Positions 42,316-51,416 are shown, counted from the first letter of the stretch. The stretch is 52,267 nucleotides of DNA from Acidovorax sp. CF316 (GCF_000276605.1 NZ_AKJX01000284.1:1-52267); one strand, 5' to 3'. The notes: a model not told the origin generated them from the sequence alone. Program-made: numbers and translations.

Positions 42316-43505
42316 CAGAGGGCCTGACCGAGGCGCGCCACGCCTTCGCGGATCTTCTCCACGTCGGCCGTCGCGAACGACAGGCGCAGGGTGGCGTTGT
42401 CGGGGTTGGCGCAGAAGAACGGCGTGCCGGGCACGAAGGCCACGCCCTTCTCGATGGCGCGCTTGGCCAGCACGTTGCCGTCGGCGACCTTGCCGCCGGC
42501 ACCGGTCAGGCGCGCCCACACGAACAGGCCGCCCTGGGGCTGCACGAACTCGATGGCATCGCCCAGCTCCTTGCGCAGCGCGTCGCCCATGGCCTGGGCA
42601 CGCTCGGCGTACACCTTGCGCACCTTGGCCAGCGTGGCGGGCATGCGGCCGGCCTTGAGGTACTGGGCGGCCGTGGCCTGGGCGAAGGTGCTGGTGTGCG
42701 CATCGCTGAACTGCTTGCACATGGTGGCCTTGGCCAGCAGCTCGGCGGGGGCGATCATCCAGCCCACGCGCAGGCCGGGCGAGAGCACTTTGCTCATGGA
42801 GCCGCAGTGCGCCAGCAGCTCGCGGCTGCCGGGCACGCTGGCCGACAGGTTGAGCAGGCTCGGTGGCGGGGCTTCGCCGAAGTACAGGTCGCCGTAGGGG
42901 TCGTCCTCGACGATCAGGGTCTGGTGCTTGACGGCCATCTCCAGCACGGCCTTGCGGCGCTCCAGGCTCAGCATCACGCCGCTGGGGTTGCCGAAGGTGG
43001 GGATCAGGTAGACGAATTTCGGCTTGTGTTCGGCGATGAGCTTTTCCAGCTCGTCGGTCTTCACGCCGTTGGCGTCGATGGGGGCGCTGATGAGTTCGGC
43101 GCCGTACAGGCGAAAGCACTGGATGGTGGCCAGGAAGGTCGGGCCTTCGACGATGACCTTGTCGCCGGGGCTGATCAGGGTCTTGCCCAGGAGGTCCAGC
43201 GCCTGCTGGCTGCCCGTGGTGACGATCAGGTTCTCGGGCGCCAGGTCCTTGGCGCCCTTGCTGGCCATGAAGGCAGCCAGTTGCTCGCGCAGGGGCTGGT
43301 AGCCTTCGGTGGCACCGTACTGCAGGGCGGCGCCGGGCTCCTCCGTCAGGGCCTGGTTGCTGGCTTCGCGGATGCCTTCCACGTCGAACATGGCGCTGTC
43401 GGGGAAACCACCGGCAAAGCTGATGATGCCCGGCTTGCCCAGGAGCTTGAACAGCTCGCGGATGGCGGAGGTTTCTACATTGTTCAGGCGGTCGGCGAAT
43501 TGCAT
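42315..43505 (-). CDS. PLP-dependent aminotransferase (LysN/2-aminoadipate type)
   Basis: 396 residues from ATG 43505. Fold type I aminotransferase without the N-terminal HTH of MocR regulators. Seen: GIISFAGGFPDSAMF at the N-terminus, TTGSQQALDLLGK, YLIPTFGNPSG, DDPYGDLYF, and the PLP lysine in GSMSKVLSPGLRVGW. Resembles 2-aminoadipate/branched or aromatic aminotransferases; the donor is not certain. Stop overlaps the slyX start. It is divergent from a GyrI-like gene. Confidence 0.92.
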   Translation of the reverse strand: MQFADRLNNVETSAIRELFKLLGKPGIISFAGGFPDSAMFDVEGIREASNQALTEEPGAALQYGATEGYQPLREQLAAFMASKGAKDLAPENLIVTTGSQQALDLLGKTLISPGDKVIVEGPTFLATIQCFRLYGAELISAPIDANGVKTDELEKLIAEHKPKFVYLIPTFGNPSGVMLSLERRKAVLEMAVKHQTLIVEDDPYGDLYFGEAPPPSLLNLSASVPGSRELLAHCGSMSKVLSPGLRVGWMIAPAELLAKATMCKQFSDAHTSTFAQATAAQYLKAGRMPATLAKVRKVYAERAQAMGDALRKELGDAIEFVQPQGGLFVWARLTGAGGKVADGNVLAKRAIEKGVAFVPGTPFFCANPDNATLRLSFATADVEKIREGVARLGQAL

Positions 43506-43624
43506 GGAGTGGAATCCCGGTTGGACAGTAGGTGACAGCGAATCCGCCATTGTCGCCAATTGGCGTGCAGGTTTCCTGCAGCGTAGACTTGCCCTTCGAC
43601 AGAATTCCCCTGGAGACATGTGCC

Positions 43625-44101
43625 ATGCCCCTGGAAATCCGCCAGTTGCCGAAGATGCGCCTTGCCTACATGCGCCACACGGGCCCCTACGGTCCGGCCC
43701 TGGGCCAGCTGTGGGAGCGCTTTGGCCAGTGGTGCGACGAGCACCGCCTGAGCGAGCCGCGCCCCAAGTTCTACGGCCTGAGCCTGGACGACCCCGCCTG
43801 CACGCCCCCGGAGCAATGCCGCTACGACGCCTGCGTGCAGGTCGGCGTGGGCCTGCGCACGGGCCCCGATGCCCAGGTGCAGGACTTTGCGGGCGGCGAC
43901 TACCTGTGCCAGCACTTCCACGGCACGGGCGCCGAACTCGGTGCCGCCTGGGCAGCCCTGGGCGCACCGAACCAGGTGCCCGCAGGCTGGGAACTCGATG
44001 CGCGGCCGGCTGTGGAGGTCTACGACGAGGACTTTGCGATGGACCCAAAGACGGGAGCGTTTGCGTGCTGGCTGTGTGCGGCGGTGCGCAAACAGGGCTG
44101 A
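43625..44101 (+). CDS. GyrI-like/AraC effector-binding domain protein
   Basis: 158 residues from ATG 43625. It begins with LEIRQLPKMRLAYMRHTGPY, the first strand and helix of the GyrI/SOUL effector-binding fold, and continues with FYGLSLDDPACTPPEQCRYD (a DDP-x8-C-x-Y pattern of that family). A stand-alone domain with no HTH. Such proteins bind small hydrophobic molecules or inhibit gyrase (SbmC). Four Cys in the C-terminal half are unusual. Confidence 0.85.
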   Translation: MPLEIRQLPKMRLAYMRHTGPYGPALGQLWERFGQWCDEHRLSEPRPKFYGLSLDDPACTPPEQCRYDACVQVGVGLRTGPDAQVQDFAGGDYLCQHFHGTGAELGAAWAALGAPNQVPAGWELDARPAVEVYDEDFAMDPKTGAFACWLCAAVRKQG

Positions 44102-44116
44102 GTAGCCTGCGGGCCG

Positions 44117-44995
44117 TCACCGCCCCGGAACCAGCAGGCGCAGCGCCTGCACCAGCCCGGTGGTGCCATGGCGCACCTCGCTCCCACCGGGCTCGACGTC
44201 GATGAGCCCGCCGCGCTGGTGGGCGTCGTAGATGCCCACGAGCAGGCGGGCCGTGCTCTCGCTCACGATGCGGCCGAACTTCTCCATCCACTGCGCGCGG
44301 GGGATGGCCTGGGCGGTGACGCTGCGCCCGAGCAGTTCGCCCAATGCTTGAGCCACATCGCTCGCGGCATAACGGCGCGGCCCTTCGGCGTGGACGGTCC
44401 GTGCGCCGCTTGCCACGCCCGGGTGCAGCAGCAGGTCTGCCGCCATGCGGCCCACATCCTGCGCCGATACCGTGGGGAAAGGCCTGTCGAGATGCTGGTG
44501 GAAGGTCGGCAGGACACCCGTGGCCGCGGCCACCGGGATCAGGCCACGCCAGCCTTCCATGTGCTCGGCCGACCGCAGGAATACCTTGGGCATCGGCAGT
44601 GGGCGCAGGCTCTCCTCGAAGCCGTGGAACACGCTGGGCATGCCGATGTCTTCGGCGACATGCGCGCCGTAGTCGGAGATCGCCAGCACCAGGCCGGGCC
44701 GGGCCCGCTGCAGCGCCTGCACCACACTGTCGATGGAACGGCGCATGTCTGCCACCGCGTCCGGGGCCTGCGGCGTGGGCGGGCAGATGACCTGCACGGC
44801 GTGTGCATCCGCCACCGCGCCACCCAGCGCGGCCGGGTCCTGCAGGTCGGCCAGCACGACCTCGCATCCGATGGCGCTCAGGCGGCTGGCCTGGGTGGCG
44901 TCCCGCAGGATCGCCCGCACCGGCATGCCGGCCTCGCGCAACGCCAATGAGGTGGAATAGCCGACCTTTCCGGCGGCTCCGACAATTACAAACAT
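44117..44995 (-). CDS. NmrA-like NAD(P)-binding protein
   Basis: 292 residues. Rossmann start FVIVGAAGKVGYSTSLALREAG, then the NmrA-like pattern VRAILRDATQASRLSAIGCE and DLQDPAALGGAVADAHAV. Atypical short-chain reductase that senses or uses NAD(P). It lies 75 bp downstream of an AraC gene on the same strand, with a 27-bp inverted repeat in the gap. Confidence 0.88.
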   Translation of the reverse strand: MFVIVGAAGKVGYSTSLALREAGMPVRAILRDATQASRLSAIGCEVVLADLQDPAALGGAVADAHAVQVICPPTPQAPDAVADMRRSIDSVVQALQRARPGLVLAISDYGAHVAEDIGMPSVFHGFEESLRPLPMPKVFLRSAEHMEGWRGLIPVAAATGVLPTFHQHLDRPFPTVSAQDVGRMAADLLLHPGVASGARTVHAEGPRRYAASDVAQALGELLGRSVTAQAIPRAQWMEKFGRIVSESTARLLVGIYDAHQRGGLIDVEPGGSEVRHGTTGLVQALRLLVPGR

Positions 44996-45003
44996 GCTTG
45001 AAG

Positions 45004-45030
45004 TCCTTGGATAAAACAGAGTTCCAAGGA
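45004..45030. promoter_or_regulatory. 27-bp inverted repeat before the NmrA-like gene
   Basis: TCCTTGG (45004-45010) and CCAAGGA (45024-45030), perfect 7-bp arms with a 13-bp AT-rich spacer, starting 9 bp upstream of the NmrA-like start codon (44995). Arm spacing of 20 bp centre-to-centre suggests a dimeric regulator binding over the promoter or leader. Confidence 0.5.
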
Positions 45031-45070
45031 TGGCGGTCCGGGTGAAAGCTGTCGCGCAGATTCAGACCGT

Positions 45071-46003
45071 CTATGGCAGATTCGGGCCGATTTCGCGCGA
45101 CTGGCGGGCGATGTCGCCGGGCGTGCGCCCCAGCAGCCGGCGCATGGTGGAGGCCATGTGGCTCTGGTGGGCAAAGCCCGCCGCAGCCGCCACCTCGCTC
45201 GCAGGCATGGCGGTGGTGGCGAGCAGGGCCCGGGCATGCTCGACGCGGCGGCAGATGACGTACTGGTGCACGGGCATGCCGGTGCTGTTGCGAAACAGGG
45301 TCTTCAGGCGCGTGGCGCTGAGGCCGGCCACCTGCGCCAGGTCGGCCAGGTGCAGCGGGTGGCCCAGGTGGCACTCGATGAAGTCAGTGAGGCGGCGCAG
45401 TTGGCGTGCCGGCATCTTCGGCGCGGTGCGGCCTTGTGGCGCCAGGGCGTGGCCGCCCGCGGTCTCGATCAGGCGAACGGCCAGGGCGTTGGCCAACAGG
45501 TCGATGTACAGCGGATCGGACGGAACCTCCGCCTCCAGATCGGCCTTGATGGCCCAGCCGATGGCCTCGATACGCGTGTCGCGCAGCTGCAGCCGGGGCA
45601 CCAGTTGCGCCCTGGCGGCCGGCAGCCCGAGGTCCTGCGCCACCTGCTCGACCAACGCCGGCTGGAGGCCCAGGCGCAGGATGTGGCAGTCGGCATCGTC
45701 CTCCCAGGTACCGCCCACGCCGGCGGGCACCACGTCAATGTCCCCGGGCTTCTGCACGCGGCGCATGCGCTCGCCGCCGCACTCGCAATCGGCATGCACG
45801 GGTGGGCCGAAATGCATGCCCAGGCTGTGCATGTCACCGCCCGGCACCTGCACCCGGCCCCGGGGAATGTGCACGAAATCGGCGCGCAGCCCGGTCCACG
45901 CCCGGGTGGCACCGGTGAGCAGGATCTGCGGCGTCGGGGAAGAAGAGGGAGAAGAAGAAGCCATGGCGAGCGGGGGAGCGGGGCTTGGGGTGCTGAGCAG
46001 CAT
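45071..46003 (-). CDS. AraC-family regulator
   Basis: 310 residues from ATG 46003; ATG 45964 is an alternative that drops the Ser/Pro-rich start. An N-terminal sensor domain contains C-x-C (HADCECGGE), and a C-terminal AraC DNA-binding domain has DFIECHLGHPLHLADLAQVA and LARLKTLFRN-type helix (SATRLKTLFRNSTGMPVHQY). It lies between the hydrolase gene (27 bp upstream) and the NmrA-like gene (75 bp downstream), all on the minus strand, and probably controls the latter. Confidence 0.9.
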   Translation of the reverse strand: MLLSTPSPAPPLAMASSSPSSSPTPQILLTGATRAWTGLRADFVHIPRGRVQVPGGDMHSLGMHFGPPVHADCECGGERMRRVQKPGDIDVVPAGVGGTWEDDADCHILRLGLQPALVEQVAQDLGLPAARAQLVPRLQLRDTRIEAIGWAIKADLEAEVPSDPLYIDLLANALAVRLIETAGGHALAPQGRTAPKMPARQLRRLTDFIECHLGHPLHLADLAQVAGLSATRLKTLFRNSTGMPVHQYVICRRVEHARALLATTAMPASEVAAAAGFAHQSHMASTMRRLLGRTPGDIARQSREIGPNLP

Positions 46004-46030
46004 ACTCCCCTGCCCCTTGCCCCCGGGGGC

Positions 46031-47056
46031 TCAACGCCACTGCTGCGCGAAGAACGCCGACACCTGGTTCTCCAGTTCGGGCTGGTAGGCGACCCGGTCG
46101 AAGCCCGGCGGGTTGGCTGCGGCATCGCCGGCATCCGAGGGCAGCGGCATGGATGCCTGGGCCATGAAGGCGAAATGCCCCGCCCCGGCGGCGGTGCTGG
46201 CCTGGGCCTTGGGCATGTGGGCCATAACATGGCCGCCGTGGTACTTGCCCACCAGCACCGCATCGCGCTCGGCCACGATGACGCGCACCGGCACGCTCAC
46301 GGCGGCCAAGCTCTCGGGCGTGAACACCACCGCCATGGGGGCCAGGGCGACCACGGCACGGATGCGCGGGTCGGGCACGGAGACGCGCTGCGCATCGCGG
46401 GCGGGAGTGCTGCCGGCAGGCACCGCCTGGGCGGACGGGACTGGGGTGGTGGCCGACAGCTTGCCCAGAGAACAGAACATGGGATCGTCCTGCACCGTGC
46501 TGCAGTGCGCAGCCGCACGCTGGGGCTCGGCCTGTGCACCCGCCAGCGCGAGCACGGTGTACCCACCCGCCGAATGCCCCACGGCACCGATTCGCTCCGC
46601 CGGGATGAGGCTGCCCCATTCGGGACTGGCCAGCAGCGCGTCGAGCACGCGGCTGACCTGGCGCGGGCGCTCGCTGAAGTAGTGGCCCGAGGTGATCATG
46701 GAGCGGTCTTCCCAGTTGTCGCCGGGGTGCCGCAGGGCGGCGACCAGGTAGCCATCCTTCGCCAGGCGCGTGGCCAGGTTGTGGTGGCCCACCTCGGAGC
46801 CGCCCGTGCCGTGCGAGATCAGCACCAGGCCCTTGAGCGGTGCCTGCGCTGCCGGGGCACCCGGCGCCACCACGGGTTGCCAGGGGCCCATGGGCAGGGC
46901 GCGCGCTGGCGCTGCGGTGGGGTAGAACAGCGCGACCTGGATCGGCGCATCGCCGGGAACGGTGAGCGTGCGGTAGCCCGCTTGTTGTGCGCCGGCCTGG
47001 CCGGCCAGGCCCAGCAGGGCTGCAGCAGCGAGGGTTTGGAACAGCAGGGTCATCAT
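46031..47056 (-). CDS. Secreted alpha/beta hydrolase (PAF-acetylhydrolase/dienelactone type)
   Basis: 341 residues from ATG 47056 (double ATG). Signal peptide ends AGAQQ near residue 24. Oxyanion region S81-HGTGG, nucleophile Ser162 in GAVGHSAGGYT, and a late His in GAGHFAF. This resembles the platelet-activating-factor acetylhydrolase/dienelactone-hydrolase group of secreted esterases. Two Cys in the AHCST and MFCSL region could form a disulfide. Neighbouring genes do not reveal the substrate. Confidence 0.87.
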   Translation of the reverse strand: MMTLLFQTLAAAALLGLAGQAGAQQAGYRTLTVPGDAPIQVALFYPTAAPARALPMGPWQPVVAPGAPAAQAPLKGLVLISHGTGGSEVGHHNLATRLAKDGYLVAALRHPGDNWEDRSMITSGHYFSERPRQVSRVLDALLASPEWGSLIPAERIGAVGHSAGGYTVLALAGAQAEPQRAAAHCSTVQDDPMFCSLGKLSATTPVPSAQAVPAGSTPARDAQRVSVPDPRIRAVVALAPMAVVFTPESLAAVSVPVRVIVAERDAVLVGKYHGGHVMAHMPKAQASTAAGAGHFAFMAQASMPLPSDAGDAAANPPGFDRVAYQPELENQVSAFFAQQWR

Positions 47057-47211
47057 GGTGTGTGCCTTCAATATCCGCCACGGCAGCGGTTTGACGGCAC
47101 TGTAGGCAGGCACTTGCATGCTGCCCACCCCGTTGCGACGAAATGCCCCAGGGCGTCGCCAAATGCGGCGGCCCGGGAGCCGACGGCACCCGGCACCTGC
47201 CGCCCCGGCGC

Positions 47212-48204
47212 TCAATCGCCCCGGATATCCGCCCGTGCCGCCACCGCGCGCATGGCCGGCAGTTCGCGCTCGATGCGCGTGCGCAGGCCTTCGCCGTTGG
47301 ACCAGGAGGGAGTCATGCCGATGTCCACCAGCTTCTTCTTGAACTCGGCCGAGGCCATGGTGTCGGCCAGGGCCTTCTCCAGCCTGCCCTGCACCGGTGC
47401 GGGCAGGCCGGCCGGGCCGACAAAGGCGAACCACGAGCCCATGTCGAAGCCGGGGTAGCCGCTCTCGGCCACGGTCGGCACGTTGGGCAGCAGCGCCAGG
47501 CGCTGCGCACCCAGGGCGACGATGGGCTTGATCTTGCCGGCCTTGATGAGCGGGGTGGAGGCCACCACCGTGTCGACCGCGAACTGCACTTGCCCGCCCA
47601 TCAGCGCCGTGAGGTTGGGTGCGCTGCCGTTGAAGGGCACATGCAGCATCCTGGCGCCGGTGGTGGACTTGAGCACCTCGCCGCCGAAGTGCACGGACGA
47701 GCCCGTGCCGTACGAGCCGTACGAGAACTTCTCGGGCGCCGCCCTGGTCTGGGCAATCACGTCCTTGAGCGTGCTGCCCGGCGTGTCGTTGTGGGCCACC
47801 AGCAGCAGGCCCATGTCGGCCACCAGGCCCAGCTGCGTGAAGCTGCGCAGGGGGTCGTACGGCAGGTTGTTGCGGATGGCCGGGTTCAGCGTGAAGGTGG
47901 TGTTGGCGCCCAGCAGCAGGGTGTAGCCGTCGGCAGGCGCCTTGGCGACGATGGACGCCCCCACCACGGTGCCGGCACCGGCCCGGTTCTCCACCACCAT
48001 GGGCTGGCCCAGGCGCTCGCCCAGGGCGGTGGCCAGCAGCCGGCCGAGGATGTCGGTGGCGCCGCCGGGCGCGAACGGCACGATGAGCTTGATGGGCCGC
48101 TCGGGGTAGCCCTGTTGCGGCTGGGCCCACGCCACGGCGGGCATCGCCAGAACGGCCGCAGCGGCCACCAGACACGACAGGAAACGGGAACGCGGCACGG
48201 GCAT
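47212..48204 (-). CDS. Bug-type tripartite tricarboxylate receptor protein (TctC-like)
   Basis: 330 residues. Signal peptide ending AVAWAQ (about 28), then the Bug-family pattern YPERPIKLIVPFAPGGATDIL, VVENRAGAGTVVGASIVAKA and PADGYTLLLGANTTFTLNP. Periplasmic solute receptor for a carboxylate, here probably an amide product or related acid, since an amidase gene precedes it by 71 bp on the same strand. No TctA/TctB membrane genes are in the window; orphan receptors of this type are abundant in Burkholderiales. Confidence 0.93.
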   Translation of the reverse strand: MPVPRSRFLSCLVAAAAVLAMPAVAWAQPQQGYPERPIKLIVPFAPGGATDILGRLLATALGERLGQPMVVENRAGAGTVVGASIVAKAPADGYTLLLGANTTFTLNPAIRNNLPYDPLRSFTQLGLVADMGLLLVAHNDTPGSTLKDVIAQTRAAPEKFSYGSYGTGSSVHFGGEVLKSTTGARMLHVPFNGSAPNLTALMGGQVQFAVDTVVASTPLIKAGKIKPIVALGAQRLALLPNVPTVAESGYPGFDMGSWFAFVGPAGLPAPVQGRLEKALADTMASAEFKKKLVDIGMTPSWSNGEGLRTRIERELPAMRAVAARADIRGD

Positions 48205-48275
48205 GGGGAATACCTCCAGGGCAAGAACAAGCGCCGCGAATGAACGCAGGCGACGGCGGAAATCGGCGGGTAGGC

Positions 48276-49751
48276 TCAGCGCAGCAAGGGGCTGCGGACC
48301 TTGGAGTAGCCGCTGGCCAGGTCGTACGCATGGCCGAGCTGCAGCACGGACGCATCGGACTGCACGGGCCCGATGATCTGCAGGCCGGCCGGCAGGCCCT
48401 CGGGGCCGAAGCCCGCGGGCGTGGCCAGGGCCGGCAGGCCGGCCATGGTGGCGGGCACCACGGTCTCCATCCAGCGGTGGTAGGTGTCCATGCGGCGCCC
48501 GGCCACTTCGTGCGGCCAGTCCAGGCTGGCGTCGAAGGGGAACACCTGGGCAGCGGGCAGCACCAGGAAATCGAAGCGCGTGAACAGCCCGCGCAACACC
48601 TGGTACCAGGCGGTGCGCACGCGCGCCGCGTCATAGACCTGCATGGCGGTGAGCGCCAGGCCGCGCTGTATCTCCCACACCGCCTCGGGCTTGAGCTGGG
48701 CGCGCTTGGGCGCATCGTGGTACAGGGCCGCATTGGCCCCCGCGACGCTGAAGCTGCGCAGGTCCAACCAGGCCTTCCACAGCTGCGCGAGGTCGAAATC
48801 GACCACGGCCTTCTCGACCGTGCAGCCCACCGCGCGGAAATGGCCAAGCGCCTTCTCGCAGGTGGTGTACAGGCCCGGGTCGGTGGGCAGGTAGCCGCCC
48901 AGGTCGCCCAGCCAGCCGATGCGCACGCCCTTGAAGTCGCGCTCCAGCGGCTGGCCGAAGGCGGCAATGTCGTCGCTGCGGCGCGTGAGCGGCAGGCGCG
49001 CGTCGAACCCGGCCTGCACCGACAGCAGCAGTGCCAGGTCGGGGATGTTGCGCGCCATGGGGCCGGTCACGCTGAACTGCTGGAAGAACACTTCCTCCGA
49101 CGGCCCATGCGGCACCAGGCCGGGCGAGGTGCGCAGGCCATACACGTTGTTGAACGCGGCCGGCGTGCGCAGCGATCCCATCATGTCCGAGCCATCGGCC
49201 ACGGGCAGCATGTGCAGGGCCACGGCCACGCCCGCCCCGCCGCTGCTGCCGCCGGCCGAGCGCGACGGGTCGAAGGCATTGCGCGTGGTGCCGTACACCG
49301 GGTTGTAGGTGTGCCCGCCCAGGCCGAACTCGGGCGAGTTGCTGCGGCCGATGAAGAGCGCGCCGCTGGCACGCATGCGCTCGAACACCACCGCATCGGT
49401 GGTCGTGACCTGGCCCGCAAAGAGGGGGGAGCCGCGCGTGGTGACCATGCCCGCGGCGGGCGCGATGTCCTTGGGCGCCTGGGGCATGCCGTGCAGCGGG
49501 CCCAGGCTCTGGCGGCGGGCCAGCTGCGCATCGCGCTCGGCCGCCTGTTGGTGCAGCGCATCCCGGTCGGCCATGGCCACCAGGGCGTTGACCACGGGGT
49601 TCAGGCGGTCCACCTGGGCCAGGTAGGCATCGAGCACCTCCACGCACGAGACCTCGCGGGCATGGATGGCGCGCGACAGGCCGGTGGCCGTGTGGGCCAC
49701 GATGCCGCGGGGAGCGGTGCCCATGGCGGGTGGTGTGGAGAAGTCAGGCAT
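48276..49751 (-). CDS. Amidase (amidase-signature family)
   Basis: 491 residues. The Ser-cisSer-Lys triad is visible: Lys94 in GMPQAPKDIA, cis-Ser170 in SAGGSSGGAGV, and nucleophile Ser193 in GSDMMGSLRTPAAF (the usual GSDTGGS is changed to GSDMMGS, the Ser is kept). Role: hydrolysis of an amide to acid and ammonia. The LysR gene is divergent and a Bug receptor gene is downstream, suggesting a small uptake-and-degradation module. Confidence 0.93.
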   Translation of the reverse strand: MPDFSTPPAMGTAPRGIVAHTATGLSRAIHAREVSCVEVLDAYLAQVDRLNPVVNALVAMADRDALHQQAAERDAQLARRQSLGPLHGMPQAPKDIAPAAGMVTTRGSPLFAGQVTTTDAVVFERMRASGALFIGRSNSPEFGLGGHTYNPVYGTTRNAFDPSRSAGGSSGGAGVAVALHMLPVADGSDMMGSLRTPAAFNNVYGLRTSPGLVPHGPSEEVFFQQFSVTGPMARNIPDLALLLSVQAGFDARLPLTRRSDDIAAFGQPLERDFKGVRIGWLGDLGGYLPTDPGLYTTCEKALGHFRAVGCTVEKAVVDFDLAQLWKAWLDLRSFSVAGANAALYHDAPKRAQLKPEAVWEIQRGLALTAMQVYDAARVRTAWYQVLRGLFTRFDFLVLPAAQVFPFDASLDWPHEVAGRRMDTYHRWMETVVPATMAGLPALATPAGFGPEGLPAGLQIIGPVQSDASVLQLGHAYDLASGYSKVRSPLLR

Positions 49752-49835
49752 GGGGGTGCAGGCGCAATGTGTCGGAGGTAAGTCAGCATAAGCACGCCGC
49801 CGGTTTTCTACAATCGGCGATTTCAGACACTATCG

Positions 49836-49850
49836 TTGCGTTTTACGCAA
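49836..49850. promoter_or_regulatory. LysR-type operator (T-N11-A)
   Basis: TTGCGT-TTT-ACGCAA, a perfect 15-bp inverted repeat containing T-N11-A, between the divergent amidase (start 49751) and LysR (start 49873) genes, 22 bp before the LysR start. This is the expected recognition and autoregulatory site. Confidence 0.75.
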
Positions 49851-49872
49851 ACCAGACAGAAGGGCCTCTACC

Positions 49873-50790
49873 ATGCTTTCCAGCCGACTGCAGGACACGG
49901 CCCTGCGCTATTTCCTGGAGGTGGTGCGCAGCGGCTCGGTGAGCGAAGCGGCCACGCGCCTGAACGTATCGCCCTCGGCCGTGAGCCGGCAGGTGGCGGC
50001 GCTCGAGGGCCTGCTGGGCGTGCCCCTGTTCGACCGGCGCCCGCGCGGCATGGTGCCCAGCGCGGCTGGCGAACTGCTAGCGGCCCATGCGCGGCGCGGT
50101 GCACTCGAGGCCGACCGCGTGGTGGCCGACATAGAGGCGCTGCAGGGGCTGCACACCGGGCTGGTGCAGGTGTGCAGTTCGGCAGGCTTTGCCATCGAGT
50201 TTTTGCCGCGCGTGATGGCCCAGTTCCGCACGCAGTACCCGGGCATCCAGTTCCGTGTGCGGGTGGCCAGCCCGGCGGCTGTGACCACGGCCGTGCTCAA
50301 CGGCGACGCGGACATCGGCCTGACCTACAGCCGCACGGCCGAGCGCGACATCACGGTGCAGCACCGCGAGGCCTCGCCCGTCATCGCCATCATGCGGCCC
50401 GACCACCCGCTGGCGCGCTTTGGCTCGGTCACGCTGGCACAGATGCACCCCCACCCCATTGCCCTGCCCGAGCGCGACAACACCGTGCGCCAGCTGTTCG
50501 ACATCGGCTGCAGCCAGCGCGGCCTGGTGTTCGAGCCGGTGCTGGTGTGCAACCACTTCGAGACGCTGACCCACTTCGTGCTGCACGGCGGCGGGCTGTC
50601 GATATCGGGCGAGGTGACGGTACGCGACCGCGTGCGCCGCGGCGAACTGCATGCCGCCCAGATCCGCGAACGGGGCATGAGCGCCCGCGCCGTGGAGCTG
50701 CAGACGCTGAGCGGCCGCACCCTGCCCGCGGCGGCGCGCATGTTCCTGGAGTTCCTGAGCGCACAGCTGGTGGCGCGGGAAGCGGGGTGA
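49873..50790 (+). CDS. LysR-family transcriptional regulator
   Basis: 305 residues. N-terminal HTH with RYFLEVVRSGSVSEAATRLN and SPSAVSRQVAALEGLLGVP; effector domain LVQVCSSAGFAIEFLPRVMA onwards. Divergent from the amidase/Bug operon with a LysR box in the 121-bp gap, so it probably activates that operon in response to its substrate. Confidence 0.93.
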   Translation: MLSSRLQDTALRYFLEVVRSGSVSEAATRLNVSPSAVSRQVAALEGLLGVPLFDRRPRGMVPSAAGELLAAHARRGALEADRVVADIEALQGLHTGLVQVCSSAGFAIEFLPRVMAQFRTQYPGIQFRVRVASPAAVTTAVLNGDADIGLTYSRTAERDITVQHREASPVIAIMRPDHPLARFGSVTLAQMHPHPIALPERDNTVRQLFDIGCSQRGLVFEPVLVCNHFETLTHFVLHGGGLSISGEVTVRDRVRRGELHAAQIRERGMSARAVELQTLSGRTLPAAARMFLEFLSAQLVAREAG

Positions 50791-50794
50791 TCAA

Positions 50795-51211
50795 TCAGGT
50801 CAAGGGCTTGATCAGCACGTACAAGGTGAGCCCCGGGATGTAGTTGTCGATCTGGGCATGACCCCGGTACCCGGCACGCTCGTACATCGCGGCCGTCTTT
50901 TGCGACAGCGATTCGATGAGGCTTTCGCTGCATCCGGCTCCTCCGGCGGCCTCCTCGATGCCGGCCAGCAGTCTGCTGCCAAGGCCTTTGCGCCGATGCC
51001 CGGCATCCACCCAGAGGTATTCCACATACAGCCGGTCCAGCTCGATCCGACCCACCGCGCCACCGATCAGGTGACCGTTTTCGCGGACCAGGCAGGCCAG
51101 CGGCTGAGGCTCTCCTGCACCGATGGATGCACGGTCATGGGCAATGACCGCCTTGGAAATCTGCGCAACCACCCGCCCTTCAGGCGCAAAAGAAGTCTCT
51201 AGCTCGTTCAT
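50795..51211 (-). CDS. GNAT-family N-acetyltransferase
   Basis: 138 residues. Acetyl-CoA loop RRKGLGSRLL after LYVEYLWVDAGH, typical of the GNAT fold, and a C-terminal KTAAMYERAGYRG helix-strand. Substrate unknown. Converges with the LysR gene, 4 bp apart. Confidence 0.9.
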   Translation of the reverse strand: MNELETSFAPEGRVVAQISKAVIAHDRASIGAGEPQPLACLVRENGHLIGGAVGRIELDRLYVEYLWVDAGHRRKGLGSRLLAGIEEAAGGAGCSESLIESLSQKTAAMYERAGYRGHAQIDNYIPGLTLYVLIKPLT

Positions 51212-51367
51212 GTTCCACCGCAGCGATTTTTCTGCTGATCTGTTGCGCCCCTTGGCCTGCGCGCCATCGCGCCTGGGACCCTCTGCAAAAATGGTGCTGT
51301 TCAGGGTTCACCGCAGATAGCGCAGGCGTGCTGCGAGCAGGCAAGCCATGCAGTCTAGGCAACACCG

Positions 51368-51416
51368 CATCAATTCGCCGTAAAAAGACGGGGTGAAGCC
51401 ATCAAATCGCCGTCAA
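51368..51416 (+). repeat. Direct repeat pair upstream of nth
   Basis: Two 17-bp copies of CATCAA-N-TCGCCGT-N-AA at 51368-51384 and 51400-51416, matching at 15 of 17 positions, with a 32-bp period. They lie in the 260-bp gap between the GNAT and nth genes, about 55 bp before the nth start. Nothing else is visible in 51212-51367. Confidence 0.45.
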
